The notes under the pieces: model-generated
The model's input: only the letters and a program-made list of their open reading frames with translations
The model's database searches: none
What the model was told of the DNA's origin: nothing
Part shown: positions 1-6,921 of the stretch, piece by piece
How positions within the stretch are numbered: position 1 is the stretch's first letter
How the letters are laid out: each line of letters starts with the position of its first letter
DNA from: Pseudomonadota bacterium
GTDB lineage: Bacteria > Pseudomonadota > Alphaproteobacteria > Caulobacterales > Caulobacteraceae
NCBI GenBank assembly: GCA_023390245.1
Contig: JAEWDF010000015.1
Location: forward strand, 1 to 17,538
Direction of reading: 5' to 3'
Length of the DNA stretch: 17,538 nt
Made by a program: the position numbers and the translations under genes

Positions 1-442
1 CCACCGGCACGACGCCATGGGCTAGCAGGGCCTCGACCGTGGCGCGGCCGTTCAGCCAGCGACGGCGGCGCTCGGTGTCGTCGCGAGTCAGCAGCACCTG
101 GCCGACGATCAGGCCGTGCGGCTGGAAGGCTTCCTGCCAGGCGGCCATCAGCAGGGACTGCCCGACCGAGGCCGCGGCCTGCTTGTCCTGCACCCGCGCG
201 CCGATGTCGCCCAGACGCCCGCGTCCCAGGGCGATGGAGCCGGAGGAAACGACGATCACCTCCCGCCCGTCGCGGCGCAGCCCGGCCAGTTCGTCCGCCA
301 GGGCCGCCAGCCAGTCGCGCGTCACCGCCCGGCTGGCCGGATCGACCAGCAGGGAGGAGCCGACCTTGACCACGATCCGGCGCGCGGCCGCCAGGGCGGT
401 CGCGGCGTCGGGACGGATGGCGGTCGCGGCGGGTTGGAGCAT
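1..442 (-). CDS. proB: Glutamate 5-kinase, N-terminal part (runs off the left edge)
   Basis: This gene catalyses the first step of proline synthesis, ATP-dependent phosphorylation of glutamate to gamma-glutamyl phosphate in the cytoplasm. The minus strand read from ATG at 442 gives 147 codons before the window edge. The protein opens with a short lead, then the amino-acid kinase signature VVKVGSSLLVD near residue 25, then VIVVSSGSIALGRGRLG, QAAASVGQSLLMAAWQ, and LLTRDD, ending in GVVPV, where family members continue into the INENDAV segment. All of these match glutamate 5-kinase in order. The C-terminal part, including any PUA domain, lies outside. The ZIP gene starts 66 nt away on the other strand, so the two share a short divergent promoter region. 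No frameshift is visible. The family assignment is firm; the exact start could move by a few codons. Confidence 0.93.
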   Translation of the reverse strand, partial: MLQPAATAIRPDAATALAAARRIVVKVGSSLLVDPASRAVTRDWLAALADELAGLRRDGREVIVVSSGSIALGRGRLGDIGARVQDKQAAASVGQSLLMAAWQEAFQPHGLIVGQVLLTRDDTERRRRWLNGRATVEALLAHGVVPV

Positions 443-508
443 GACGGTTTCTCTAACGTCCTCCTTGGGGCTTGTCTCTTGTCGCGAGGGCGGTCACAGC
501 AGGAAATG

Positions 509-1288
509 ATGGAATCGATTTCCCCGATCGCCGCCGGCGCGCTGGGCAGCCTCGCCGCCGGCATGATGACCGCCGTCGGCGCCGTGCCGATGCTGTTCCT
601 GAGGAAGCCGAGCGCCAATACCCAGAGCGTGCTGCTGGGCTTCGCCGCCGGGGTGATGCTGGCGGCCTCCTTCTTCTCCCTGATCATCCCGGGAGTCGAC
701 GTGCTTCAGGCGAGCGGCGCGACCAAGGGCGCGGCGGCCGCGACCATGGCGGCGGCGGTGCTGGTCGGGGCGGCGGTCATCGGACTGCTCAACCGGTTCG
801 CGCCGGTGGACATGCTGGCCATCGGCCCGGCCGGGGCGAGCCACCTGTCGCGGCGCATCTGGCTGTTCATCATCGCCATCACCCTGCACAACTTCCCCGA
901 AGGGGCGGCCGTGGGCGTCAGCTTCGGCGGCGGCGATTTCCAGCAGGGACTGGCGACCGCCTTCGGCATCGGCGTCCAGAACATGCCGGAAGGCCTGGCG
1001 GTGTCGGCGGCGATGGCCAGCCTGGGCTATGCGCGGGGACCCGCCTTCATGGGCGCCCTGGCCTCGGGCCTGGTCGAGCCGGTCGGCGGCCTGATCGGCG
1101 CCAGCGTGGTGCACCTGCTGCCCGGCGCCCTGCCGTGGGGCCTGGGCCTGGCGGCCGGCGCCATGATCTATGTCGTCACCGCCGAGATCATCCCCGAGAC
1201 GCGCGAGCAGTCCAAGGGCGAAGGGTCGATGATCGGCCTGATGATCGGGCTGGTGGGGATGATGTTCCTGGACATCGCCCTGGGCTGA
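509..1288 (+). CDS. ZIP family divalent metal transporter, GufA-like
   Basis: This is an inner-membrane importer of zinc or related divalent metals. The 259-residue protein is almost wholly hydrophobic, with about eight predicted membrane segments. It carries the two metal-site helices of the family: HNFPEG at residue 127 and QNMPEG at residue 157. The pairing of HN-PEG in one helix with QN-PEG in the next is typical of the GufA branch (the BbZIP type) rather than classical ZupT. A late EIIPE motif also fits. Two ATGs lie in tandem at 506 and 509. An AGGA at 501-504 is better spaced for 509, so that start was chosen. The frame stays open upstream to 116, but that part overlaps proB antisense and lacks the family character. 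Substrate (Zn, Fe, Mn or Cd) cannot be read from the sequence. Confidence 0.9.
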   Translation: MESISPIAAGALGSLAAGMMTAVGAVPMLFLRKPSANTQSVLLGFAAGVMLAASFFSLIIPGVDVLQASGATKGAAAATMAAAVLVGAAVIGLLNRFAPVDMLAIGPAGASHLSRRIWLFIIAITLHNFPEGAAVGVSFGGGDFQQGLATAFGIGVQNMPEGLAVSAAMASLGYARGPAFMGALASGLVEPVGGLIGASVVHLLPGALPWGLGLAAGAMIYVVTAEIIPETREQSKGEGSMIGLMIGLVGMMFLDIALG

Positions 1289-1317
1289 GCCGGCGGGTGC
1301 GACGGTCGGCGCGGCTG

Positions 1318-1333
1318 TTACATCATTTACATC
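1318..1333 (+). promoter_or_regulatory. TTACATC direct repeat upstream of the GH3 gene
   Basis: TTACATC occurs twice, at 1318-1324 and 1327-1333, 9 bp apart start to start. The pair is itself flanked by GGCTG on both sides. It is an AT-rich island in GC-rich DNA, about 77-92 nt before the glucosidase start. It could be an operator for a regulator responding to sugar or metal, but no known consensus was recognised. Confidence 0.2.
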
Positions 1334-1409
1334 GGCTGCGGGGGTTGAACCCGGCGCGTCCGGGGGGGTAGGCCTCTGGCTCCGCCTCGCCTCGAGACTC
1401 CGGAGCGCC

Positions 1410-3746
1410 ATGACCCAGACGCGACCTCTCCAGACCGCGGCATCCCGTAGAAATTTCCTGTCTGGCCTCGGGCTTTTCGCCCTGATGGGCGCCGGAGTCC
1501 TCCCCATGCCTGTGTCCGCCGAAACCATCCGCGTCGTCCAGCGCCACCGCCAGCGCATCGAAGACCTGATCGCGGCGATGACGATCGAGGAGAAGGCCGG
1601 GCAGCTGAACCTGCTGGCCGATCCCTTCCGCTGGATGCCCAAGGCGGTGAACCCGCTGGACGGCACGGGCGACCCGGCGCGCATCACCGCCATGATCCGC
1701 GAGGGCAGGGTCGGCTCCCTGTTCAACGGCATCGGCGCCGAGGCGGGCCGCCGCATCCAGCGCGTGGCGGTCGAGGAATCGCGCCTGAAGATTCCGCTGC
1801 TGTTCGCCGCCGACGTGATCCACGGCCTGTCGACCATCTTCCCCGTGCCGCTGGCCGAGGCGGCGGCGTTCGACACCGATCTGGCCCGGCGGACCGCGCG
1901 AGCGGCGGCGATGGAGACGGCGGCCTCGGCCGTGCATCAGACCTATGCGCCGATGGTGGACGTGGCGCGCGACCAGCGCTGGGGCCGCAATGTCGAGGGC
2001 GCCGGAGAGGACGTGCTGCTGAACAACCTGTTGGCCGCCGCGCGGGTGCACGGCTTCCAGGGCGACAAGGGGCTGGACGACCGCGACGCCGTGCTGGCCA
2101 CGGCCAAGCACATGGCCGGCTATTCCGCCGCCATGGGCGGGGTGGAGTACAACACCACCGACATGAGCGAGCAGACGCTGCGCGGCGTCTTCCTGCCGCC
2201 GTTCAAGGCCTCGGTCGAGGCCGGCGCCCTGTCGATCATGAGCGCCTTCAACGATGTCAACGGCGTGCCGGCGTCGGGCAACCGACGCCTGCTGACCGAC
2301 ATCCTGCGCGGGGAGTGGGGCTTCGAAGGCTTCGTTGTCTCCGACTATACTTCCGAGCAGGAGCTGATCGCCCACGGTTTCGCCGAGGACGGCCGCGACG
2401 CCGCGCGCCTGGCCTTCAACGCCGGCGTCGACGTGTCGATGGTGTCGGGCCTGTACCTGGAGCACCTGCCTGGCCTGGTGCGCGGCGGCGAGGTGTCGAT
2501 GGCGCGGCTGGACGAGGCGGTGCGCCGCCTGCTGACCGTCAAGGCGGCGCTGGGCCTGTTCGACGACCCCTATCGCGGCACGGACCCGGAACGCGAGAAG
2601 GTCATCGTCGGCTCGCGCGAGCATGTCGAACTGGCGCGCGAGGCCGGCCGCAAGTCCATCGTCCTGCTGAAGAACGAAGGCGGCGTGCTGCCGCTGAAGA
2701 AGGCGGGGCAGAAGATCGCCCTGGTCGGGCCGTTCGCCGACGACGTGGAGAACGTCTGGGGTCCCTGGACCATCTGGGGCGATGCGAAACGGCGCGTGTC
2801 GCTGGAGGCCGGCTTCCGCGCCGCCATGGACGACGCCGCGCTGCTGACCGTCGCGCGCGGTTCGGATGTGGAGGCGCCGCTGAACGGCGGCGTCGCCCAG
2901 GCGGTCGCGGCGGCCAAGGACGCCGACGTCATCGTGCTGGCCATCGGCGAAAGCGCGCGCATGTCGGGCGAGGCCCAGTCGCGCACCGAGATCATCGTGC
3001 CCGCGCCGCAGCAGGCCCTGGTCGACGCCATGGCCGCGCTGGGCAAGCCGATGGTCGTGCTGCTGCGCAACGGCCGCGCCCTGGCGCTGGAAGGCAATGT
3101 CCGGAACGCCCAGGCCATCGCCGTCACCTGGTTCCTGGGCGAGCAGATGGGTCATGCGGTCGCCGACGTCATGTTCGGCGACCACGGCCCGTCGGGCCGC
3201 CTGCCTGTCAGCTTCCCGCACAAGTCGGGCCAGCAGCCCTATTCCTACGACCGCAAGACCACGGGCCGCCCGGCGAACCCCGATCTGGCGACCGAGGAAT
3301 ACAAGGCCCGCTATCGCGAAACGACCAATACGGCGCTCTATCCGTTCGGTTACGGCCTCAGCTACGGCGCGGTGACCTATGGTCCGATCGAGATGGAGAG
3401 CGACCAGCTGTCCTGGACCGGCGCCATCGACATCGCCGTGACGGTGTCGAACGCCGGCCCGCGCGAGGCGGAGGAGCTGGTGCAGCTCTATATCCACGAC
3501 CGCGTCGCCAGCCTGACCCAGCCGGGACGGCTGCTGAAGGACTTCAAGCGCATCCGGCTGCGTCCGGGCCAGAGCGAGAAGGTGGTTTTCACCCTGCACG
3601 GCCGCCAGCTGGGTTTCATCGGCGCCGACGAGACCTATCGGATCGAACCCGGCCTGTTCGACATCTGGGTCGCGCCGCACGCCCAGGGCGGTTCCGCCGG
3701 AATGTTTCGCCTGATCGCGCCGGAAACCACGACGGACGGTCGTTGA
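1410..3746 (+). CDS. bglX: Tat-exported GH3 beta-glucosidase (BglX-like)
   Basis: This is a periplasmic or secreted glycoside hydrolase of family 3, expected to remove beta-linked glucose (possibly xylose) from oligosaccharides. It has 778 residues, close to E. coli BglX. The N-terminus has a twin-arginine signal, SRRNFL with Arg13-Arg14, then a hydrophobic stretch and a plausible cut after PVSA (about residue 37). The (beta/alpha)8 domain shows KHMAGYSAAMGG and FVVSDY, with Asp312 as the predicted nucleophile. The second domain has GESARMSGEAQSRTEI, where Glu521 aligns with the BglX acid/base region. A fibronectin-III-like domain follows (about residues 660-770). The ATG is 121 nt after the ZIP gene, so an own promoter is likely. 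Export by Tat rather than Sec suggests folding before export. Exact sugar specificity is not readable. Confidence 0.93.
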   Translation: MTQTRPLQTAASRRNFLSGLGLFALMGAGVLPMPVSAETIRVVQRHRQRIEDLIAAMTIEEKAGQLNLLADPFRWMPKAVNPLDGTGDPARITAMIREGRVGSLFNGIGAEAGRRIQRVAVEESRLKIPLLFAADVIHGLSTIFPVPLAEAAAFDTDLARRTARAAAMETAASAVHQTYAPMVDVARDQRWGRNVEGAGEDVLLNNLLAAARVHGFQGDKGLDDRDAVLATAKHMAGYSAAMGGVEYNTTDMSEQTLRGVFLPPFKASVEAGALSIMSAFNDVNGVPASGNRRLLTDILRGEWGFEGFVVSDYTSEQELIAHGFAEDGRDAARLAFNAGVDVSMVSGLYLEHLPGLVRGGEVSMARLDEAVRRLLTVKAALGLFDDPYRGTDPEREKVIVGSREHVELAREAGRKSIVLLKNEGGVLPLKKAGQKIALVGPFADDVENVWGPWTIWGDAKRRVSLEAGFRAAMDDAALLTVARGSDVEAPLNGGVAQAVAAAKDADVIVLAIGESARMSGEAQSRTEIIVPAPQQALVDAMAALGKPMVVLLRNGRALALEGNVRNAQAIAVTWFLGEQMGHAVADVMFGDHGPSGRLPVSFPHKSGQQPYSYDRKTTGRPANPDLATEEYKARYRETTNTALYPFGYGLSYGAVTYGPIEMESDQLSWTGAIDIAVTVSNAGPREAEELVQLYIHDRVASLTQPGRLLKDFKRIRLRPGQSEKVVFTLHGRQLGFIGADETYRIEPGLFDIWVAPHAQGGSAGMFRLIAPETTTDGR

Positions 3747-3748
3747 CC

Positions 3749-3782
3749 CGGCGGCCCGCAGGGCTTAGGGACGCCGCCGTTT
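3749..3782 (+). terminator. Possible weak terminator after the GH3 gene
   Basis: CGGCGG at 3749-3754 can pair with CCGCCG at 3774-3779, followed by only TTT. The loop is long (19 nt). It lies immediately after the glucosidase stop and before carA. The short T-run makes it weak, so read-through into carA is possible. Confidence 0.3.
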
Positions 3783-3828
3783 GCCCGCAGCCTCGCTTTG
3801 GGCGGGATTCGAGCGTAGGAGCGCGCCC

Positions 3829-4989
3829 ATGACGACGAAGATCCTTCCGGGCGCCACGGGCGTCCTGGCGCTCGCGGACGGGACCATCCTGCAGGGGATC
3901 GGCGTGGGCGCGACCGGCTCGGCGCTGGGCGAGGTGGTCTTCAACACGGCCATGACCGGCTATCAGGAAATCCTGACCGACCCGTCCTACATGAGCCAGA
4001 TCCTGGCCTTCACCTTCCCGCACGTCGGCAACGTCGGCACGAATGTGGAAGACATCGAGCAGATGGGCGGCGGCTCGGACACCTCTGCGCGCGGCGCGAT
4101 CTTCCGCGACGTTCCGACCGATCCCGCCAACTGGCGCGCCGACGCCGGCTTCGACGCCTGGATGAAGCGGCGCGGCGTCGTGGGCCTGGCCGGCGTCGAC
4201 ACCCGCGCCCTGACCAAGGTCATCCGCGACAAGGGCGCGCCGCATGCGGTTATCGCTCACGATCCGGAGGGCCGGTTCGACCTGGACGCCCTGGTCGCCC
4301 AGGCGCGCGACTGGACCGGCCTGGTCGGCCTGGACCTAGCCAAGCCCGCCTCGACGCTCCAGGCGTTCGAATGGAACGAGGGCGTGTGGGACTGGCCCGA
4401 AGGCTATCCGACCCTCGCCGGCGGGAAGACCGTCGTGGTCATCGACTATGGGGTGAAGCGCAACATCCTGCGCGCCCTGGCCTCGACCGGCGCCAAGATC
4501 ACCGTCGTCCCCGCCACCACCACGGCCGAGGAGGTGCTGGCGCGCGATCCCGACGGGGTGGTCCTGTCGAACGGCCCGGGCGATCCGGCGGCGACCGGCG
4601 AATACGCCGTGCCGGAGATCAGAAAGCTGGTCGACAGCGGCAAGCCCCTGATGGGCATCTGCCTGGGCCACCAGATGCTGGCCCTGGCCCTGGGCGCCAA
4701 GACGGTGAAGATGGACCAGGGCCACCACGGCGCGAACCACCCGGTGAAGGACCTGACCACCGGCAAGGTCGAGATCGTGTCGATGAACCACGGCTTCACC
4801 GTCGACCGCGACAGCCTGCCGGACGCGGTGACCGAAACCCACGTCAGCCTGTTCGACGGCACCAACTGCGGCATCGCGGTCAAGGACAAGCCGATCTTCA
4901 GCGTCCAGCACCACCCGGAGGCGTCGCCGGGGCCGACGGACAGCCTGTATCTGTTCGACCGCTTCGCGGAGATGATGGGCCGGGGCTGA
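3829..4989 (+). CDS. carA: Carbamoyl-phosphate synthase, small (glutaminase) subunit
   Basis: CarA hydrolyses glutamine and passes ammonia to CarB for carbamoyl phosphate, used in arginine and pyrimidine synthesis. The 386-residue product has the usual length. The N-terminal CarA domain shows TGYQEILTDPSY and the ALTKVIRDKG segment. The C-terminal class I glutamine amidotransferase domain shows LSNGPGDP, then MGICLGHQM with nucleophile Cys278, and HHPEASPGP with His362 and Glu364. These are the E. coli Cys269, His353 and Glu355 triad shifted by nine residues. The ATG at 3829 follows a good AGGAG (3817-3821), and the protein starts like family members. carB does not follow; the next 600 nt hold other things, so the two subunits are apparently unlinked here. 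No truncation is seen. Confidence 0.97.
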   Translation: MTTKILPGATGVLALADGTILQGIGVGATGSALGEVVFNTAMTGYQEILTDPSYMSQILAFTFPHVGNVGTNVEDIEQMGGGSDTSARGAIFRDVPTDPANWRADAGFDAWMKRRGVVGLAGVDTRALTKVIRDKGAPHAVIAHDPEGRFDLDALVAQARDWTGLVGLDLAKPASTLQAFEWNEGVWDWPEGYPTLAGGKTVVVIDYGVKRNILRALASTGAKITVVPATTTAEEVLARDPDGVVLSNGPGDPAATGEYAVPEIRKLVDSGKPLMGICLGHQMLALALGAKTVKMDQGHHGANHPVKDLTTGKVEIVSMNHGFTVDRDSLPDAVTETHVSLFDGTNCGIAVKDKPIFSVQHHPEASPGPTDSLYLFDRFAEMMGRG

Positions 4990-5057
4990 GGCGTTCGACC
5001 GCCGCCTTGGTCGCCGTCCGTCCTCCCCGAGCGCGTGGGGGTCCGTTTGTGACGGCG

Positions 5058-5113
5058 GCCCCTGGGTTCCGGGTTCTTCGCTCCGCTCAGCCCCGGAAGG
5101 ACGACGACGGAAG
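5058..5113 (+). repeat. Dispersed hairpin repeat, copy 1
   Basis: This 56-bp segment is repeated at 15768-15823 with only three differences. It contains a hairpin with stem TTCCGGG (5067-5073) and CCCGGAA (5092-5098). Read on the minus strand it would encode PSGAERSEEPG, a string that recurs in spurious ORFs of alphaproteobacteria, which fits a REP-like intergenic element. It sits 68 nt after the carA stop and may also protect or end the carA transcript. Confidence 0.75.
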
Positions 5114-5137
5114 CCGAAATCCGAATGTGGACTGGTC

Positions 5138-5404
5138 CTACGGCAGGCTGGCGAAGCCCTCGTCGGCGCGCAGGGCGCTGGCCTTGCGCACCGCCAGGGG
5201 CGCGGCGTGCAGCCAGTAGTCGGCGTCGTCGAGACGATGCGCGCGGCGGCGCTCCAGGCCGCGCCGTCGTCGGAGGGCGGCGTTGTGCAGCAGCCGGGCG
5301 TGCAGGGCGCGCGGGGTCTGGGGGGAAAGAGCGGGCGAGCCGGGGACAGCGACGGCGTCGGGGCCTCGAGGCTCCACCGCCGGACGGGCGATGGCGATGA
5401 ACAT
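5138..5404 (-). CDS. Small hypothetical protein (88 aa)
   Basis: Function not recognised. The frame has strong G/C third-position preference throughout (runs such as GAC GCC GAC TAC TGG CTG CAC), which is what real genes in this window show. The middle is very basic, with ARLLHNAALRRRRGLERRRAHRL at about residues 36-58, followed by DDADYWLHAAPLAVRKASALRADEG. No signal peptide or membrane segment is seen. A basic stretch plus a conserved-looking tail could mean nucleic-acid or protein binding, but this is a guess. The ATG at 5404 lacks a clear Shine-Dalgarno, and the region is otherwise intergenic between carA and tRNA-Glu. It could be a chance open frame. Confidence 0.5.
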   Translation of the reverse strand: MFIAIARPAVEPRGPDAVAVPGSPALSPQTPRALHARLLHNAALRRRRGLERRRAHRLDDADYWLHAAPLAVRKASALRADEGFASLP

Positions 5405-5450
5405 GGAAGACTCGAATGTCGGGGGAGGCGCTTCTGCGCCGGCGTTATGC

Positions 5451-5562
5451 TGTGGTTAACCACGTTTCGCTGTGGATAGTTCCCCGCGGTGTCCGAAAAA
5501 AGTCCATTGAATCCCGAGGCTTGATGTCTCGAAACGGCCCAATGCGTTAGCGGAAGGTTAAC
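5451..5562. promoter_or_regulatory. Cell-cycle-type motifs: DnaA-like boxes, GANTC, CtrA-like site
   Basis: Between the small gene and tRNA-Glu lie TGTGGTTAA (5451-5459) and TGTGGATAG (5471-5479), each one base off the DnaA box TGTGGATAA. A 12-bp palindrome GTGGTTAACCAC covers 5452-5463. GAATC at 5509-5513 is a CcrM (GANTC) site. TTAG-N7-TTAAC at 5547-5562 is one base off the CtrA full site TTAA-N7-TTAAC. Each motif is short and degenerate; their clustering in 112 bp of non-coding DNA is the only support. Confidence 0.25.
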
Positions 5563-5594
5563 GGCTTCGGAGCGTGTCGCTCGACGAAGGCCGG

Positions 5595-5669
5595 TGGCAG
5601 TCCCTAGGGGAGTCGAACCCCTCTTTTCAGGTTGAAAACCTGACGTCCTAACCGATAGACGAAGGGACC
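5595..5669 (-). tRNA. tRNA-Glu (anticodon TTC)
   Basis: The minus strand folds as a complete 75-nt cloverleaf with CCA encoded. The acceptor stem is GGTCCCT with AGGGACT (G-U at the first pair), then discriminator G and CCA. The D arm is GTCT...GGAC. The anticodon arm is TCAGG-TTTTCAA-CCTGA, giving anticodon TTC. The T arm is AGGGG-TTCGACT-CCCCT. It decodes GAA (and GAG by wobble). It lies 52 nt downstream of metB on the same strand, so it may be read from its own promoter or processed from a metX-metB transcript. Confidence 0.97.
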
Positions 5670-5673
5670 GCGG

Positions 5674-5696
5674 CCGGGGCGGCGCATTTGCCCCGG
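5674..5696 (-). terminator. Hairpin between metB and tRNA-Glu
   Basis: CCGGGGC and GCCCCGG form a perfect 7-bp stem with a 9-nt loop, 26 nt after the metB stop on the minus strand. No T-run follows, so it is not a standard intrinsic terminator. It may stabilise the metB 3' end or mark a processing point before the tRNA. Confidence 0.35.
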
Positions 5697-5721
5697 TTCG
5701 CGGCTTTCCGCAAGAGGGATA

Positions 5722-6921
5722 TTACGCCGCGGCGGCCGTCGGCTGCTCGACCAGGGCGTCCAGGGCGGGTTTGAGGTCGGCGATCAGGTCCTCGACATGC
5801 TCCAGGCCGACCGACAGGCGCACCAGGCCGTCGCCTATGCCGGCCGTGGCGCGCTGTTCCGGCGTCATGGCCGCATGGGTCATGGTGGCCGGGTGGGCGA
5901 TCAGGCTTTCGACCCCGCCCAGCGATTCCGCCAGGGTGAAGATCTCCAGTGTCTCGACCAGGTCGCGCACGGCCTCGGTCCCGCCGTTCAGCTCGAAGCT
6001 GAGCATGGCGCCGGGGCCGGCCTGCTGGCGCTGGACCAGGGCGTGGCCGGGGTGCGACTTCAGGCCGGGATAGTGGACGGCCTTGACCGCCGGATGGGCG
6101 TCCAGCAGTTCGGCCACGCGCCCGGCGGTCGCCTGCTGGCGCTCGATGCGGGCGAACAGGGTGCGCACCCCCCGTAGGGTCAGATAGGCGTCGAAGGGCG
6201 AGCCGGTGACGCCGGTGCAATTGGCCCACCACGCCAACTGTTCGTGATCCGCCGCATCGGCCGAGACGACCGCGCCGCCGACCACGTCGGAATGGCCGTT
6301 GATGAATTTGGTGGTGGAGTGGACCACGAAGTCCGCGCCCAGCTCGATCGGGTTCTGCAACGCCGGCGACAGGAAGGTGTTGTCGCAGACCACCTTGGCG
6401 CCGGCCGCATGGGCGCGGGTGCAGATGTCGGCGACGTCGACCACGCGCAGCAGCGGATTGGACGGGGTCTCCACCAGCACCAGCTTCGGCTTCAGCGCCA
6501 AGGCCTCCTCCAGGGCGGCGGGATCGCCCTGGTCGACCAGCTTCAGCCTGAAGTGGCCCTTGTTCGCGCGGGCGTTCAGCAGACGGCAGGTGCCGCCGTA
6601 GCAGTCGTGCGGGGCGATCAGCCAGTCGCCGGGCTCCAGCAGGGCCAGCGGCAGGTCGACCGCCGCCATGCCGGTGGCGGTGATCACGGCGCCGGCGCCG
6701 CCTTCCAGCTCGGCCAGGGTCTCGGCCAGGACGTCCCGGGTCGGATTGCCCGAGCGGCTGTAGTCGTACTTCCGCTTCTGCTCGAAGCCGGCGAAGGAAT
6801 AGTTCGACGACAGGTACAGCGGCGGCATGACCGCGCCGTGCGCCGTGTCCGAATCCACGCCCGTGCGGGCGGCGATGGTGTGCGGGTCGGCCTGACGCAA
6901 AGAGGGGGGGCGGCGGGTCAT
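5722..6921 (-). CDS. metB: Cystathionine gamma-synthase (trans-sulfuration PLP enzyme)
   Basis: This PLP enzyme of the Cys/Met metabolism family joins cysteine to an O-acylated homoserine to give cystathionine on the way to methionine. The 399-residue protein follows E. coli MetB segment by segment: LSSNYSFAGF, DYSRSGNPTRDVLAETLAELEGG, APHDCYGGTCRL, LVETPSNPLLRVVD, DNTFLSPALQNP, then HSTTKFINGHSD with Lys205 as the PLP lysine, FTLAESLGGVESLI and ATMTHAAM. The ATG at 6921 overlaps the metX stop by four bases (ATGA), which suggests translational coupling. The frame stays open far upstream (to 7710), but that part lies inside metX in another frame. The transcript would start at the SAM riboswitch at 8058-8172. 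MetZ-type direct sulfhydrylase activity is the main alternative; the close MetB likeness favours cystathionine synthesis. Confidence 0.92.
   Translation of the reverse strand: MTRRPPSLRQADPHTIAARTGVDSDTAHGAVMPPLYLSSNYSFAGFEQKRKYDYSRSGNPTRDVLAETLAELEGGAGAVITATGMAAVDLPLALLEPGDWLIAPHDCYGGTCRLLNARANKGHFRLKLVDQGDPAALEEALALKPKLVLVETPSNPLLRVVDVADICTRAHAAGAKVVCDNTFLSPALQNPIELGADFVVHSTTKFINGHSDVVGGAVVSADAADHEQLAWWANCTGVTGSPFDAYLTLRGVRTLFARIERQQATAGRVAELLDAHPAVKAVHYPGLKSHPGHALVQRQQAGPGAMLSFELNGGTEAVRDLVETLEIFTLAESLGGVESLIAHPATMTHAAMTPEQRATAGIGDGLVRLSVGLEHVEDLIADLKPALDALVEQPTAAAA

Noticed and set aside
116..508. N-terminal extension of the ZIP transporter
   Set aside because: This part is antisense to proB and resembles no ZIP N-terminus. 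The ATG at 509 has a suitable AGGA.
1323..3680. 785-codon open frame on the minus strand opposite the glucosidase
   Set aside because: The product is low-complexity and rich in His, Arg, Gly and Gln with no family motif, which is the mirror of a GC-rich gene. The plus strand encodes a complete GH3 enzyme.
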